From Lewinella sp. IMCC34191 (GTDB taxonomy: Bacteria > Bacteroidota > Bacteroidia > Chitinophagales > Saprospiraceae), in contig NZ_QNQZ01000010.1 in assembly GCF_003390935.1 (NCBI RefSeq), positions 186,001-250,000 of the forward strand: a DNA stretch of 64,000 nt, in the 5' to 3' direction. Below the pieces are notes generated by a model that made no database searches, had not been told where the DNA came from, and saw only the letters and a program-made list of their open reading frames with translations. This document shows, piece by piece, positions 26,507-35,053 of this stretch; positions within the stretch are counted from its first letter, which is position 1, and every line of letters begins with the position of its first letter. A program made the position numbers and the translations under genes.

Positions 26507-29500
26507 GTGCAACCCCTTATCCCCCCCTTCATACAGCAAAGGCTTCTGGCCAAAGAGTTGCACAGCGACCTGGAGGCCTTTACCCTGAACATCGACCTGT
26601 CGGGCTTTACCCCCCTGACCGAATCGCTCATGAAACAGGGTTTGAGCGGGGCGGAGCAACTTTCCGTGGTGCTGAACGAGGTATTCGAACCCCTGGTGGC
26701 GCTGGTGTACGCCTCCGGTGGCTTTATACCCTATTTCGCTGGTGACGCCTTCACGGCCGTTTTCCCCATCGCCGTCAATCGTACGCATGCCATGCATCTG
26801 CTGCGGACCGCGGAAAAGGCCAGGCAGCTATTTCAGGAGCGCGGTAATGAATTCGGTAGCTTTAAGATCGGGATAAAGGCCGGTGTGGCCGCGGGCACCG
26901 TGAGCTACGGCATAGTGGGGGAGGAACTTCGGGCCTTTTATTTCCGGGGGCAGGCAATCGATGCGGCCGCGAAATGCCAGACCCTTGCCGGCGAGCAGGA
27001 GATCGTTATCGATAACTACGTCCACAGCCTGATCGAAGGCCGACTCGTCTATACCGAGGAAATAGACGCGGAAGCCTACCGCATCCTCAGCGATATCGCC
27101 ACCGGTAGCGAGGCGGAAGTGCCGCCCCTGGAACTGCCTTCGATCGACCCCGACATTGCTATTGCCTTCCTCCCGCCGGAAGTGGTGCGGTACGACCAGG
27201 CCGGGGAGTTCCGGACCGTCGTTTCCTGTTTCCTTTCCTTCGATGCCGTGCGCAGCCACCAGGAACTGGATCGCTTCGCCACCGTTGTCCTCAACCAGGT
27301 AAAGGATTTTGGAGGGTACTTCAAGGAGGTCGATTACGGGGATAAGGGTGCCCTGATGGTAATCTTCTTCGGTGCCCCCGTTTCGTACGAGAATAACGTG
27401 GCCCGCGCCGTAGAATTTGCGCTGGTGGTCCAGCACGAATTACAGGTACTTAGCAAAGGTGAGCAGCACCGCTTTCGGTTTCGGATGGGGATGACCGTCG
27501 GTACGGCCTTTACCGGTATTGTCGGCGGCGTGGAGCGGGCCCAGTACGCATGCGTAGGTAACCGGGTCAACCTGGCTGCCCGGATCATGGCGGCAGCCGA
27601 CTGGCAGGATGTGCTGGTGGACGAAGAGATTGCGGCGAACCCCCAGTTCCGCTTTCTACCTAAGGGCGATATTCAATATAAAGGCATCATGGACGCGGTG
27701 CCGACCTACGCCCTGGAGGGCCGGCAGCAGAGCCTCGGTAAACCCGATTACGGTGGCAAACCGATAGGCCGCGAACGGGAGATCGAGCGTATGCTGGAAT
27801 TCATCGAGCCCCTCCGTCAGGGCGAATTCGTCGGCATCGCCTACGTCTTCGGGGAAGCCGGGATCGGTAAGAGTCGGCTGACCCACGAGGTACGTCGCCG
27901 GATCAATGAGGAGTATACGACCAACTGGCTGCTCGGAAGCTGCGATCAGATCCTTCGCAAACCCTTTAATCCCTTCGTCTACCTGCTGCAACGCATGTTC
28001 CGGCAGAGTATCGATCTGTCTTCCGAACAGAACCTGCGCCGGTTTGAATTCCGGTTGAGCCGCCTCCGGCAGGCGCTCCTGCGAAGAAACGTGCCCGAGG
28101 CAAAGGAACTGGCCAGGGAGCTTGATCGCACCGAATCCATCATAGCCGCCCAGTTGGGTATCGTCCGCCCGGACACCCTCTACACCCGCCTGGACGCACA
28201 GGGTCGGTACCAGAACACCATCGACGCAATTGTCAGCCTGATCATGGCGGAGTGCCTGTTGCAGCCTACCGTCCTGGAGCTGGAAGACGTTCACTGGATC
28301 GACGACGACAGCCGGGCGATCGTCAAGGAACTACTACGGCGCGGCCACGACCTGCCGTTACTGGTACTGGCCACGGCACGCCCCGACGACGACGGCCACT
28401 ACCCCAGGCTGATCGGTGAAAACTTCCGCGACCGGCACGGAGTCAAGGAATTTTCCGTGGAGATCGCGGGCCTGGAAGCAAAAGCGGTTCGGGAGTTCGC
28501 CGAAGCTACCCTCGGAGATCCCGTTTCCGAAGACACCCTCGAAACGCTGTTGCGGGCCACCAACAGTAACCCCTTCTACCTGGAGCAAATTCTGGAGTAC
28601 TTCCGGGAGGGACAGCTACTGACCAAAAAGGACGATGGCTTGCTCCACCTCAGCGACGAAAGTATTCAGCTATCCACGAGCATTACCTCCATCCTTACCG
28701 CCCGGATCGACCGTCTTTCGGATATGGTTCGGGAAACGGTGAAGGCCGCCGCGGTTATCGGCCGGGAATTCGACGTACCCATTCTCACCGAAGTCATGCG
28801 CTCGGAGGCCGGCTTCACCGGCACCGATAATATGATGAAGGATTTGCAGGAGCAGATCCAGGTCGCCGAACGAGGACAAATATGGAGCGCGATGAACGAA
28901 TTGCGCTACATTTTCAAGCACAGTCTCCTTCGCGAGGCCGTCTACGGCATGCAGCTCACCACCCGACTGCAACAGCTCCATCGGCAAATCGCCGCCGCCA
29001 TTGAAAAGATCTACGCCGATAGTATCGAGGAACGCTACGTCGATCTGGCTTTTCACTACGAGCAGAGCGGGGAAGCCGAAAAGACCATCGAGTTCCTCAA
29101 CAAGGCAGCCAGTTACGCCCGCGCCAACTACCAGAATCAGCAGGCCCTGGATCTGTACCAGCGGCTCATCAAAAAGATGAGTCAGCAACCGCAGGAGGAC
29201 GTCACGGTCAACATATACCTTAATCAAGGGAGCGTCTGCGAAATCGTCGGCAAATGGGAGGAGGCTCAGCTGGCCTACGAGGAGGCCCAGCGTATAGCGA
29301 AGTCCAGCCGGGACGTGATCCTGCTCGGGCGGACAAACAATGCGCTCGGTCATTTACATACCCTCAAAGGCGACTACGAGCTCGCCATGGAGTACCTCAA
29401 GACGGCAGCCGGCCTCTTCGAATCCGTAGACGACATGTTCGGTATCGCGAAGGCATACAGCAACATGGGGAACCTGTTTTTCCGGACCAATCATTACGAC

Positions 29501-30583
29501 CGGGCGCTAAACTACTACAAGCTTTCTTTGGAAAGCGGACTCAGCCAGGCCGGCACTACGACCTCCGCCAGCACGATCAGCCACCTCGGGCTTACGTACA
29601 TGAACCTGGGCGAATACGCCGAGGCCATCTCCGTGATCAAGGAGCAAATCCCCCGTCACGAAGCCAGCCGGGACAGCATGGGCCTGGCCACCCTGCACAC
29701 CAATCTGGGTATCGTTTATTTCGAAAGCGGTGACTACGATCTCTCGCTGGAGCACCACCATAAGGGCATTAAACTCGCGCGGGAACTGGGCAACCGGCGG
29801 TTGCAGGCTATCGGGATTGGCAGCCTGGGTAGCATTAATGAACGGCAGGGTAACTACGAAGACGCCCTGAATCTTTTCGAGCAGGACCTGAAGATGTGCT
29901 ACGAATTGGGCGACCGCCAGGGCATAGCCGTCACCGAAGGACTGATCGGAGACATCAACAGCGTGCTCGGTAACTTCACCAAGGCCATCAGCCACCTGGA
30001 CCGCTGTCTCTCCATCAGCAGCGACCTCGGTTACCGTAAAGGGGTGGCCAAAGCGGTGAATACGCTCGGAGATATTTACTACCTGCAGGGGGAATACGAC
30101 CTGTCGCTCAAATACTACAATCAGGCCATCGACATCGCCCGGACGACCAATAACCGCCTGGTTTTGGGTGCCAGCCTGTATGAGAAGGGACAGGTGCTCC
30201 TGGCCGACAATCAACTCGACGAGCTGCGCGTAGTCGAGCAGGAAGCTCTCGACGTAGCCGAAGACCTGGGGAATCCAGACGTCCTATTCGGGGCGAAACT
30301 GCTGCACGCCCGGTGCCTGATGGCTTACGACACACACAATTATGATAAAGCCCGTGCCGTAATTGATGGCCTATTGACCAGCGAACACCTTACCAAGGAG
30401 CAGGATGCGGAAGCCCACCTCACGGCCTACCGCATCAGCGGACAGCAGGATGAAAAGGCGCGGACCCGGGCACTGAACTTATACGAGGAGCTCTACACCG
30501 ATACCCGGAAGTATGTGTACGATTTCTACCTCAGCATGCTCCGCACCGGAGACGAGCGGGAACTCGATCCGAATAAAGCCTAG
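26507..30583 (+). CDS. Soluble adenylyl cyclase-like protein: two cyclase domains, ATPase, TPR repeats
   Basis: A 1358-residue multidomain protein. Cyclase domain 1 (about 20-190) carries both metal Asp positions: Asp30 in NIDLSGFT and Asp80 in YFAGDAF. Its later block reads GQAIDAAAK, lacking the usual Asn/Arg pair. Cyclase domain 2 (about 240-410) lacks the first Asp, has the block DKGALMVIFFGAP and retains VGNRVNLAARI. The two halves therefore look complementary, like C1 and C2 of soluble adenylyl cyclase. A P-loop ATPase follows (about 425-790; Walker A GEAGIGKS near 448, then VLELEDVHWIDDDSRA). About a dozen TPRs run from about 858 to 1300. Start is GTG. No signal peptide; cytoplasmic. 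It is not in an operon. Confidence 0.88.
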   Translation: MQPLIPPFIQQRLLAKELHSDLEAFTLNIDLSGFTPLTESLMKQGLSGAEQLSVVLNEVFEPLVALVYASGGFIPYFAGDAFTAVFPIAVNRTHAMHLLRTAEKARQLFQERGNEFGSFKIGIKAGVAAGTVSYGIVGEELRAFYFRGQAIDAAAKCQTLAGEQEIVIDNYVHSLIEGRLVYTEEIDAEAYRILSDIATGSEAEVPPLELPSIDPDIAIAFLPPEVVRYDQAGEFRTVVSCFLSFDAVRSHQELDRFATVVLNQVKDFGGYFKEVDYGDKGALMVIFFGAPVSYENNVARAVEFALVVQHELQVLSKGEQHRFRFRMGMTVGTAFTGIVGGVERAQYACVGNRVNLAARIMAAADWQDVLVDEEIAANPQFRFLPKGDIQYKGIMDAVPTYALEGRQQSLGKPDYGGKPIGREREIERMLEFIEPLRQGEFVGIAYVFGEAGIGKSRLTHEVRRRINEEYTTNWLLGSCDQILRKPFNPFVYLLQRMFRQSIDLSSEQNLRRFEFRLSRLRQALLRRNVPEAKELARELDRTESIIAAQLGIVRPDTLYTRLDAQGRYQNTIDAIVSLIMAECLLQPTVLELEDVHWIDDDSRAIVKELLRRGHDLPLLVLATARPDDDGHYPRLIGENFRDRHGVKEFSVEIAGLEAKAVREFAEATLGDPVSEDTLETLLRATNSNPFYLEQILEYFREGQLLTKKDDGLLHLSDESIQLSTSITSILTARIDRLSDMVRETVKAAAVIGREFDVPILTEVMRSEAGFTGTDNMMKDLQEQIQVAERGQIWSAMNELRYIFKHSLLREAVYGMQLTTRLQQLHRQIAAAIEKIYADSIEERYVDLAFHYEQSGEAEKTIEFLNKAASYARANYQNQQALDLYQRLIKKMSQQPQEDVTVNIYLNQGSVCEIVGKWEEAQLAYEEAQRIAKSSRDVILLGRTNNALGHLHTLKGDYELAMEYLKTAAGLFESVDDMFGIAKAYSNMGNLFFRTNHYDRALNYYKLSLESGLSQAGTTTSASTISHLGLTYMNLGEYAEAISVIKEQIPRHEASRDSMGLATLHTNLGIVYFESGDYDLSLEHHHKGIKLARELGNRRLQAIGIGSLGSINERQGNYEDALNLFEQDLKMCYELGDRQGIAVTEGLIGDINSVLGNFTKAISHLDRCLSISSDLGYRKGVAKAVNTLGDIYYLQGEYDLSLKYYNQAIDIARTTNNRLVLGASLYEKGQVLLADNQLDELRVVEQEALDVAEDLGNPDVLFGAKLLHARCLMAYDTHNYDKARAVIDGLLTSEHLTKEQDAEAHLTAYRISGQQDEKARTRALNLYEELYTDTRKYVYDFYLSMLRTGDERELDPNKA

Positions 30584-30613
30584 CGCTTCGACCGTTGATA
30601 AACGAGCCGCGAG

Positions 30614-31435
30614 CTAGTTGCCACCGCCCAGGATCAGCGGTAAACCGCCGCTACCGGCGTCACCAACCACGACCACCTTGCTGTTCGGCGACTTGGCAAG
30701 CTCGAGCGTAGCTTCGATGCCCTTGTCGCGCAGGATATTCTCGGATAAGCTGGCGGTAAGGATACGGTTGGCATCGGCCTTGGCCTGGGCTTCGATCAGG
30801 CGGCGTTCGGCTTCCTGCTTCTCGCGGGTAAGGATGTATTCATACTTAAGTGAAGCCTGCTCGGCTTCCAGCTTCTCCTCGATGGCGGTACGCACCTTGT
30901 CCGGCAGTTCGATATCGCGGATCAGGATCGCGCGCAAGTCGATGTAGTTGGCGGCGAGGGTACTCGATAGCTCCTCGGTGATCAGGGTCTGTACCTCGTC
31001 CCGTTTGGTCGAGTAGAGTTCCTCCGGGGTAAACTTACCAATGACCTGTCGAACGCTGGAACGAATTTCGGGGCGAACCAAACGCTCCACGTAATCCTTG
31101 GCAAAGGTCTCATGAAGGAGGGGCACCTGCCCGAAGTTGGGGCGAATACGGGCGGTAACGTCCAGGCGAATGTTCAATCCGTTGCTGGATAGAACCTCCA
31201 TCTGTTCCTCCAACTGTCGTTCGCGTACCTCGTAGACGTACATCGTGTTCCAGGGGGCAACGACGTGAAAGCCCGGAGCGAATACCGTCTCCTTCTCCAA
31301 TCCCTCGAAGGGCCGGAACAGGACGCCCCGCTCACCGGAATCGATGGTAACGAAGGTTGCACTACTCAGGACGATAAGCACGACCACGGTAAAGAAACCG
31401 AGAATGCCCCAAGTCATTAATTTTTTCTGATCCAT
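30614..31435 (-). CDS. Prohibitin-family SPFH membrane protein
   Basis: The 273-residue protein has one N-terminal membrane helix (about 8-28, WGILGFFTVVVLIVLSSATF). The SPFH/band 7 domain follows (about 30-200, VTIDSGERGVLFRPFEGLEKETVFAPGFHVVAPW). A Lys/Glu/Ala-rich coiled coil (about 200-245, EAEQASLKYEYILTREKQEAERRLIEAQAKADANR) and a Gly-rich end complete it. SPFH proteins form membrane rings that organise lipids and proteases. The partner is not visible here. It converges with the cyclase-ATPase gene, 30 bases apart. Confidence 0.92.
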   Translation of the reverse strand: MDQKKLMTWGILGFFTVVVLIVLSSATFVTIDSGERGVLFRPFEGLEKETVFAPGFHVVAPWNTMYVYEVRERQLEEQMEVLSSNGLNIRLDVTARIRPNFGQVPLLHETFAKDYVERLVRPEIRSSVRQVIGKFTPEELYSTKRDEVQTLITEELSSTLAANYIDLRAILIRDIELPDKVRTAIEEKLEAEQASLKYEYILTREKQEAERRLIEAQAKADANRILTASLSENILRDKGIEATLELAKSPNSKVVVVGDAGSGGLPLILGGGN

Positions 31436-31530
31436 TTTCTAATTGATTGATTCTCTGACCATTTAGTGTAAGATGGTCATTATACCAACACGGTGTCTCC
31501 ACTTTTAGATGTATCTGCTGGCTGACTCGA

Positions 31531-32637
31531 TCAGCGTTGCGCATTGGATACGAAATAGAGCGCCGCGGCAAAGAAAAGGATGTTGGGCATCCACATACCG
31601 AGCCATACGGGCAGGTCGGCGCTGGAGCTGATGGTCGAGGCAAATCGACTGAGAAAAACGAATAACGCGCCCATGAAAATACCCCCGGCCAGCTGCACCC
31701 CGATGCCGCCCCGCACCTTCCGGCCCGCCACGGAGAGCCCGATCAGCGTCAAAATGAAAATGGTAAAGGGTTCGGCGGAACGTCGCGCCAGTTCGACCTG
31801 GTATTTCCGGATGTTCCCTGCCCCGCGTTGCTGCTGGTTGCGCAGCTGTCGAATCAGTTCCGGCGTCGTCAGGGCGGACTGCTGCTCCCGGTACTCCACG
31901 AAGTCCTCCGGGCGCAGGTTCAGTACCGTATCCAGCGTCATTCGGCTTCCTACCTCGATCGTTTCCTCCAGCCCGTCGAAGGTGCGCGTTTCGTAGTTGT
32001 CCAGCCTCCAGATGTCCGGGTCGCCCTTTACGAAGCGGGCCGTACGGGCCTTGGTCAGGCTCACGAGCTCGTTATCCACGATGTGCTCGATCCGGAAGTT
32101 TCGCGCCGCGCTATCGCGTTTGTTGTAATGGGTCATGTACACTTTCGTATCCGGGGCTACGAAAAAGTGGACGTTCGTGGTTTTCCCCTCGTCGCGTCCC
32201 CGGTTGAAGTACACCCTTTCCAGTTCCGCCCGGTGGGCATTGGCCCAGGGCACAACGAAGTGGATGCCCGCCAGATACAACAAGAACAGGAAGCCGGAAG
32301 AAATCAGGTACGGTCGCATCAGTCGCCAAAAGCTTACGCCGGCGTTGAGGATGCTGATGATCTCGGAATTGTCCGCCATCCGCCCGGTGAAAAAGATCAC
32401 GGCGATCAGCGTGAGCATGGGCCACAGAAACCCCAGGATGAATACCAGGAAAGTCGGGAAGTACTCGAAGATGATGATCTGCTTCGTGATGTCCGACTCG
32501 ATGAATCGCTCGATCTTTTCGCTGAAGTCGACGATCATGCTCACCATCGAGAAAATGAGCACCACGAAAAAGAAGGTGCGCAAAAACTTACCGATGATGT
32601 ACCAATCCAGTTTTTTCATGCGGGGCCTGGGGGCCAT
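31531..32637 (-). CDS. LptF/LptG family permease
   Basis: The protein (368 residues) resembles the permease subunits LptF/LptG, which pull lipopolysaccharide from the inner membrane with LptB. It begins MKKLDWYIIGKFLRTFFFVVLIFSMVSMIVDFSEKIERFI. It has three N-terminal helices with TGRMADNSEIISILNAGVSFWRLM at about 87-110, a periplasmic beta-jellyroll in the middle, and three C-terminal helices. The first in-frame ATG (32637) adds six residues; ATG 32619 (MKKLDW) looks the more natural start. The next gene upstream is yqeY, after a hairpin array. Confidence 0.9.
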   Translation of the reverse strand: MAPRPRMKKLDWYIIGKFLRTFFFVVLIFSMVSMIVDFSEKIERFIESDITKQIIIFEYFPTFLVFILGFLWPMLTLIAVIFFTGRMADNSEIISILNAGVSFWRLMRPYLISSGFLFLLYLAGIHFVVPWANAHRAELERVYFNRGRDEGKTTNVHFFVAPDTKVYMTHYNKRDSAARNFRIEHIVDNELVSLTKARTARFVKGDPDIWRLDNYETRTFDGLEETIEVGSRMTLDTVLNLRPEDFVEYREQQSALTTPELIRQLRNQQQRGAGNIRKYQVELARRSAEPFTIFILTLIGLSVAGRKVRGGIGVQLAGGIFMGALFVFLSRFASTISSSADLPVWLGMWMPNILFFAAALYFVSNAQR

Positions 32638-32643
32638 TTAAAG

Positions 32644-32745
32644 GATCCGGTCGCTTCCGCTTCCGGATCGGTAGTTACGCCTGCGGCGTGGGTAGACGAT
32701 CCGCTTGCTTCGCTCGCGGATCGGTAGGCGGGGCTGCGGCCCTCC
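32644..32745 (+). repeat. Hairpin array 1: four stem-loops, three closed by GGTAG
   Basis: Four small hairpins stand in a row. GATCCGG/CCGGATC (32644-32669) is followed by GGTAG. ACGCC-TGC-GGCGT (32677-32689) is followed by GGGTAG. GATCCGC/GCGGATC (32698-32722) is followed by GGTAG. GGGC-TGCG-GCCC (32731-32742) ends the array. The two long units share similar 11-12 base loops of the type TnGCTTnnGCTn. It fills the gap between the LptF/G-type and yqeY genes. Confidence 0.8.
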
Positions 32746-32757
32746 CTTCCTCGAAGG

Positions 32758-33210
32758 TTACTTTTGGGTGAGGAGTCGTTTCACCGTGTCGGCAACCTGC
32801 TTTCCGTCTGCGCGGCCGGCTACGCGGGCGTTGGCCTGTCCCATGACCCGGCCCATGTCGCGCATGGACGTAGCACCGGTTTCGTCGATCACCTCCTTAA
32901 CGATGGCTTCCAACTTTTCGTCTGACAGCTGCTCGGGCAGGTAGCGGCTAATCACTTCGACCTCTTCGCGTTCCGGCTTGGCCAGGTCCTCGCGACCCTG
33001 CTCTTCGTAGATGCTTATGCTTTCCTGTCGACTCTTGACCAGTTTCTGCAGCAGGGCGATCTCGCCGGCTTCGTCCAGCTCCGTACCGCTACCGTCTGTC
33101 TTTTGCAGCAGGATAGCATTCTTGATGGCGCGGATTCCGCGCAGTGCAGCCTGATCCTTGGCGCGCATGGCATCTTTGAGGTCGGGGGTGATGCGGTCTT
33201 GTAAAGACAT
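32758..33210 (-). CDS. GatB/YqeY domain protein
   Basis: The 150-residue protein is a stand-alone GatB/YqeY domain, the helical tail domain of the amidotransferase GatB. It begins MSLQDRITPDLKDAMRAKDQAALRGIRAIKNAI. The block SRQESISIYEEQGREDLAKPEREEVEVISRYLPEQLS is typical. MGRVMGQANARVAGRADGKQVADTVKRLL ends the protein. It may act on charged or misacylated tRNA, but the family function is not settled. A hairpin array lies on each side of the gene. Confidence 0.93.
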   Translation of the reverse strand: MSLQDRITPDLKDAMRAKDQAALRGIRAIKNAILLQKTDGSGTELDEAGEIALLQKLVKSRQESISIYEEQGREDLAKPEREEVEVISRYLPEQLSDEKLEAIVKEVIDETGATSMRDMGRVMGQANARVAGRADGKQVADTVKRLLTQK

Positions 33211-33226
33211 TTAGCAATGATTAGAT

Positions 33227-33320
33227 GGACCTGTGGTCCTGGTTAGAGCGGCTTTGCCGCGGTAGAGGACCCGGTTGCTGCGCTTCCGGGTCGGTAGACG
33301 GGCCCTTCGGTCCCGGGTAG
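33227..33320 (+). repeat. Hairpin array 2: four stem-loops closed by GGTAG-type linkers
   Basis: GGACC-TGT-GGTCC (33227-33239) is followed by GGTTAG. GCGGC-TTT-GCCGC (33248-33260) is followed by GGTAG. GACCCGG/CCGGGTC (33268-33292) is followed by GGTAG. CGGGCCC/GGTCCCG (33299-33315) has one mismatch and is followed by GGTAG. It has the same layout as array 1 but different stems, lying in the gap upstream of yqeY and downstream of hisIE. Confidence 0.8.
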
Positions 33321-33360
33321 AAGAAACGTTGCGAGATGCCGGTTTGGTTGCGCCCTTTTC

Positions 33361-33378
33361 TACCTGCGCTCCGCCGCC
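33361..33378 (-). repeat. Dispersed repeat, copy 5 (abuts the hisIE stop codon)
   Basis: TACCTGCGCTCCGCCGCC on the plus strand. Read on the minus strand, the hisIE TAA is followed after one base by GGCGGCGGAGCGCAGGTA. It therefore starts the 3' untranslated region of hisIE and sits next to hairpin array 2. Confidence 0.85.
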
Positions 33379-33379
33379 C

Positions 33380-33991
33380 TTATTTATGACGTTTGCGCAG
33401 CACGTCCCGCACTTCCTCGAGCGTATAGCCTTTGGCGGCCAGCAGGACGAGATAGTGATACATCAGGTCGGCCGCTTCGTTCAGAAACAGGTCCTTGTCG
33501 TTATCCTTGGCCTCGATGACGAGCTCTACGGCTTCCTCCCCCACCTTCTGGGCTACCTTATTGATGCCCCGCTGGAGGAGGGAGGTGGTATAGCTGCTCT
33601 CGCTGGGGTTGTCGCGGCGGTCCTGGATCGTCCGCTCGAGGTGATCGAGAAAGTCGCCCTTGTTTTCCTGGTCCCAACAGGTATCGGAGCCGGTATGACA
33701 AACGGGCCCGGCGGGGATGGCCTGAATGAGCAGGGAGTCGCGGTCGCAGTCGGCATCGGCCCGCACGAAGGTGAGAAAGTTGCCGGATGTTTCACCCTTT
33801 GTCCACAGTCGCTGCTTACTTCGGCTGTAGAAAGTAACCTTTCCGGATTTCAGGGTATGAACCAGTGCCTCGGCGTTCATGTAGCCCTGCATGAGGACCA
33901 CGCGGGTCGTGTTATCCTGCACTATGGCCGGAAGCAGCCCGTTAGTTTCCGGGAACGTTAATGCCGCGATATTTTCCAGTTCTACTTTCAT
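33380..33991 (-). CDS. hisIE: Bifunctional phosphoribosyl-AMP cyclohydrolase / phosphoribosyl-ATP pyrophosphatase
   Basis: This 203-residue fusion carries out two early steps of histidine synthesis. The HisI half (1 to about 110) has VVLMQGYMNAEAL, GKVTFYSRSKQRLWTKGETSGN, the metal-binding DADCDRDSLL and CHTGSDTCW. The HisE half (about 115-203) shows the helical MazG-like fold with KVGEEAVELVIEAK and AADLMYHYLVLLAAKG. Both halves are intact. hisF lies 1 kb upstream on the same strand. In most his operons the two are adjacent, but here a pair of opposite-strand genes separates them. Confidence 0.96.
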   Translation of the reverse strand: MKVELENIAALTFPETNGLLPAIVQDNTTRVVLMQGYMNAEALVHTLKSGKVTFYSRSKQRLWTKGETSGNFLTFVRADADCDRDSLLIQAIPAGPVCHTGSDTCWDQENKGDFLDHLERTIQDRRDNPSESSYTTSLLQRGINKVAQKVGEEAVELVIEAKDNDKDLFLNEAADLMYHYLVLLAAKGYTLEEVRDVLRKRHK

Positions 33992-34027
33992 CTCACCTTA
34001 CTGACTAAGTTTCAAAACCCTTTTCTG

Positions 34028-34492
34028 ATGTACGAATCTTCTCCTACCCTCGACGATAATTACGGCAGCGGAGCGAGCCTCAGCACCCAAGACGCCGCAA
34101 ACCTACGGAAAGCCGGCAAGTGGGCCCGCTTTATTGCCATTTTCAGCATGGCCGCGTTAGGCCTGGTCCTCCTTGGGATGATCGTCGGTGGATCTACTCT
34201 GCTGGTCAGCATGGGTCTGGGAGACGGAGCCGGCGCGGGCATGATGGTAGCGTTTGTCTTCTACGGCGCTTTCATCCTCTTCGCGCTCTATATGCTCTAT
34301 CTCCAGTACAAATTCGGTAGCCAAGCCATGCAGGCCGTCGATAATCACGACGGTGCGGCCATGTCCGAAAGCCTGGCTGCACTGAGCCGCTACTACAAAA
34401 TTTACGGCATCATCATGCTGGTATACCTGGCGCTGATGACGATCGGTATCGTCTTCGCCGTCATTGGCGGTGCTTTTGCTGCCTTTGGCTAG
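34028..34492 (+). CDS. DUF5362 family membrane protein (paralogue 1)
   Basis: The 154-residue protein starts MYESSPTLDDNYGSG and has a short hydrophilic N-terminus ([12 protein letters not shown]). Four hydrophobic segments follow, the second pair after FGSQAMQAVDNHDGAAMSESLAALSRYYKIYGI. This is the DUF5362 layout, a family without known function. The next gene is a clear paralogue. Both lie between hisIE and hisF but point the other way. The start is 36 bases from the divergent hisIE start, so the promoters must overlap. Confidence 0.85.
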   Translation: MYESSPTLDDNYGSGASLSTQDAANLRKAGKWARFIAIFSMAALGLVLLGMIVGGSTLLVSMGLGDGAGAGMMVAFVFYGAFILFALYMLYLQYKFGSQAMQAVDNHDGAAMSESLAALSRYYKIYGIIMLVYLALMTIGIVFAVIGGAFAAFG

Positions 34493-34573
34493 GCTTAGGG
34501 GGAACTACTACGGCGGTGAATGCGACGGAAAGAAAACCTTATCTTTTCGAACTCAATTAGCACCCTCCCCACT

Positions 34574-35053
34574 ATGTACGAAAACACCGACCCCTTAGAC
34601 GACCGCTACGGCAGTGGTACCGCCCTGCTGCCACCGGAGGGCAGCGAAAATCTCCGAAAAGCCGGAAAATGGGGACGCTTCCTCGGTATCGTCTCCATGG
34701 TTTCCATTGGCATCGGAATTATCCTCATGCTGCTCTTCGGCGGCACGGCCATGACCATGGCCGGGATGGGCGGTGAAACCGGCAATCCCTTCGCGGCGGT
34801 CATACTGCCGGTGATACTGTTCTACGGCATCTTCTTCGCTATCATGCTGTACCTGGCTTACCTACTCTACAACTTCGGCGCCCAGGCCATGCAGGCCGTC
34901 GACCGGGGGGATCAGGCGGCAATGACCACCTCGTTCGCTTCCCTGGGTAAACTGTTGAAAATTCTCGGTATTCTGACCATCATTCAGCTGGCCTTCATGG
35001 CGCTCTCGGTCGCCATTTTCCTGTTTTCCGGCGCGGCCGCCTTATTGGGTTAA
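34574..35053 (+). CDS. DUF5362 family membrane protein (paralogue 2)
   Basis: From ATG 34574 the protein has 159 residues. It starts [15 protein letters not shown] and shares [21 protein letters not shown] and [32 protein letters not shown] with its neighbour. Tandem duplication is the simplest explanation. Function is unknown. Its stop overlaps that of hisF by 3 bases on the opposite strand. An earlier in-frame start at 34520 would add 18 residues not shared with the paralogue. Confidence 0.85.
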   Translation: MYENTDPLDDRYGSGTALLPPEGSENLRKAGKWGRFLGIVSMVSIGIGIILMLLFGGTAMTMAGMGGETGNPFAAVILPVILFYGIFFAIMLYLAYLLYNFGAQAMQAVDRGDQAAMTTSFASLGKLLKILGILTIIQLAFMALSVAIFLFSGAAALLG

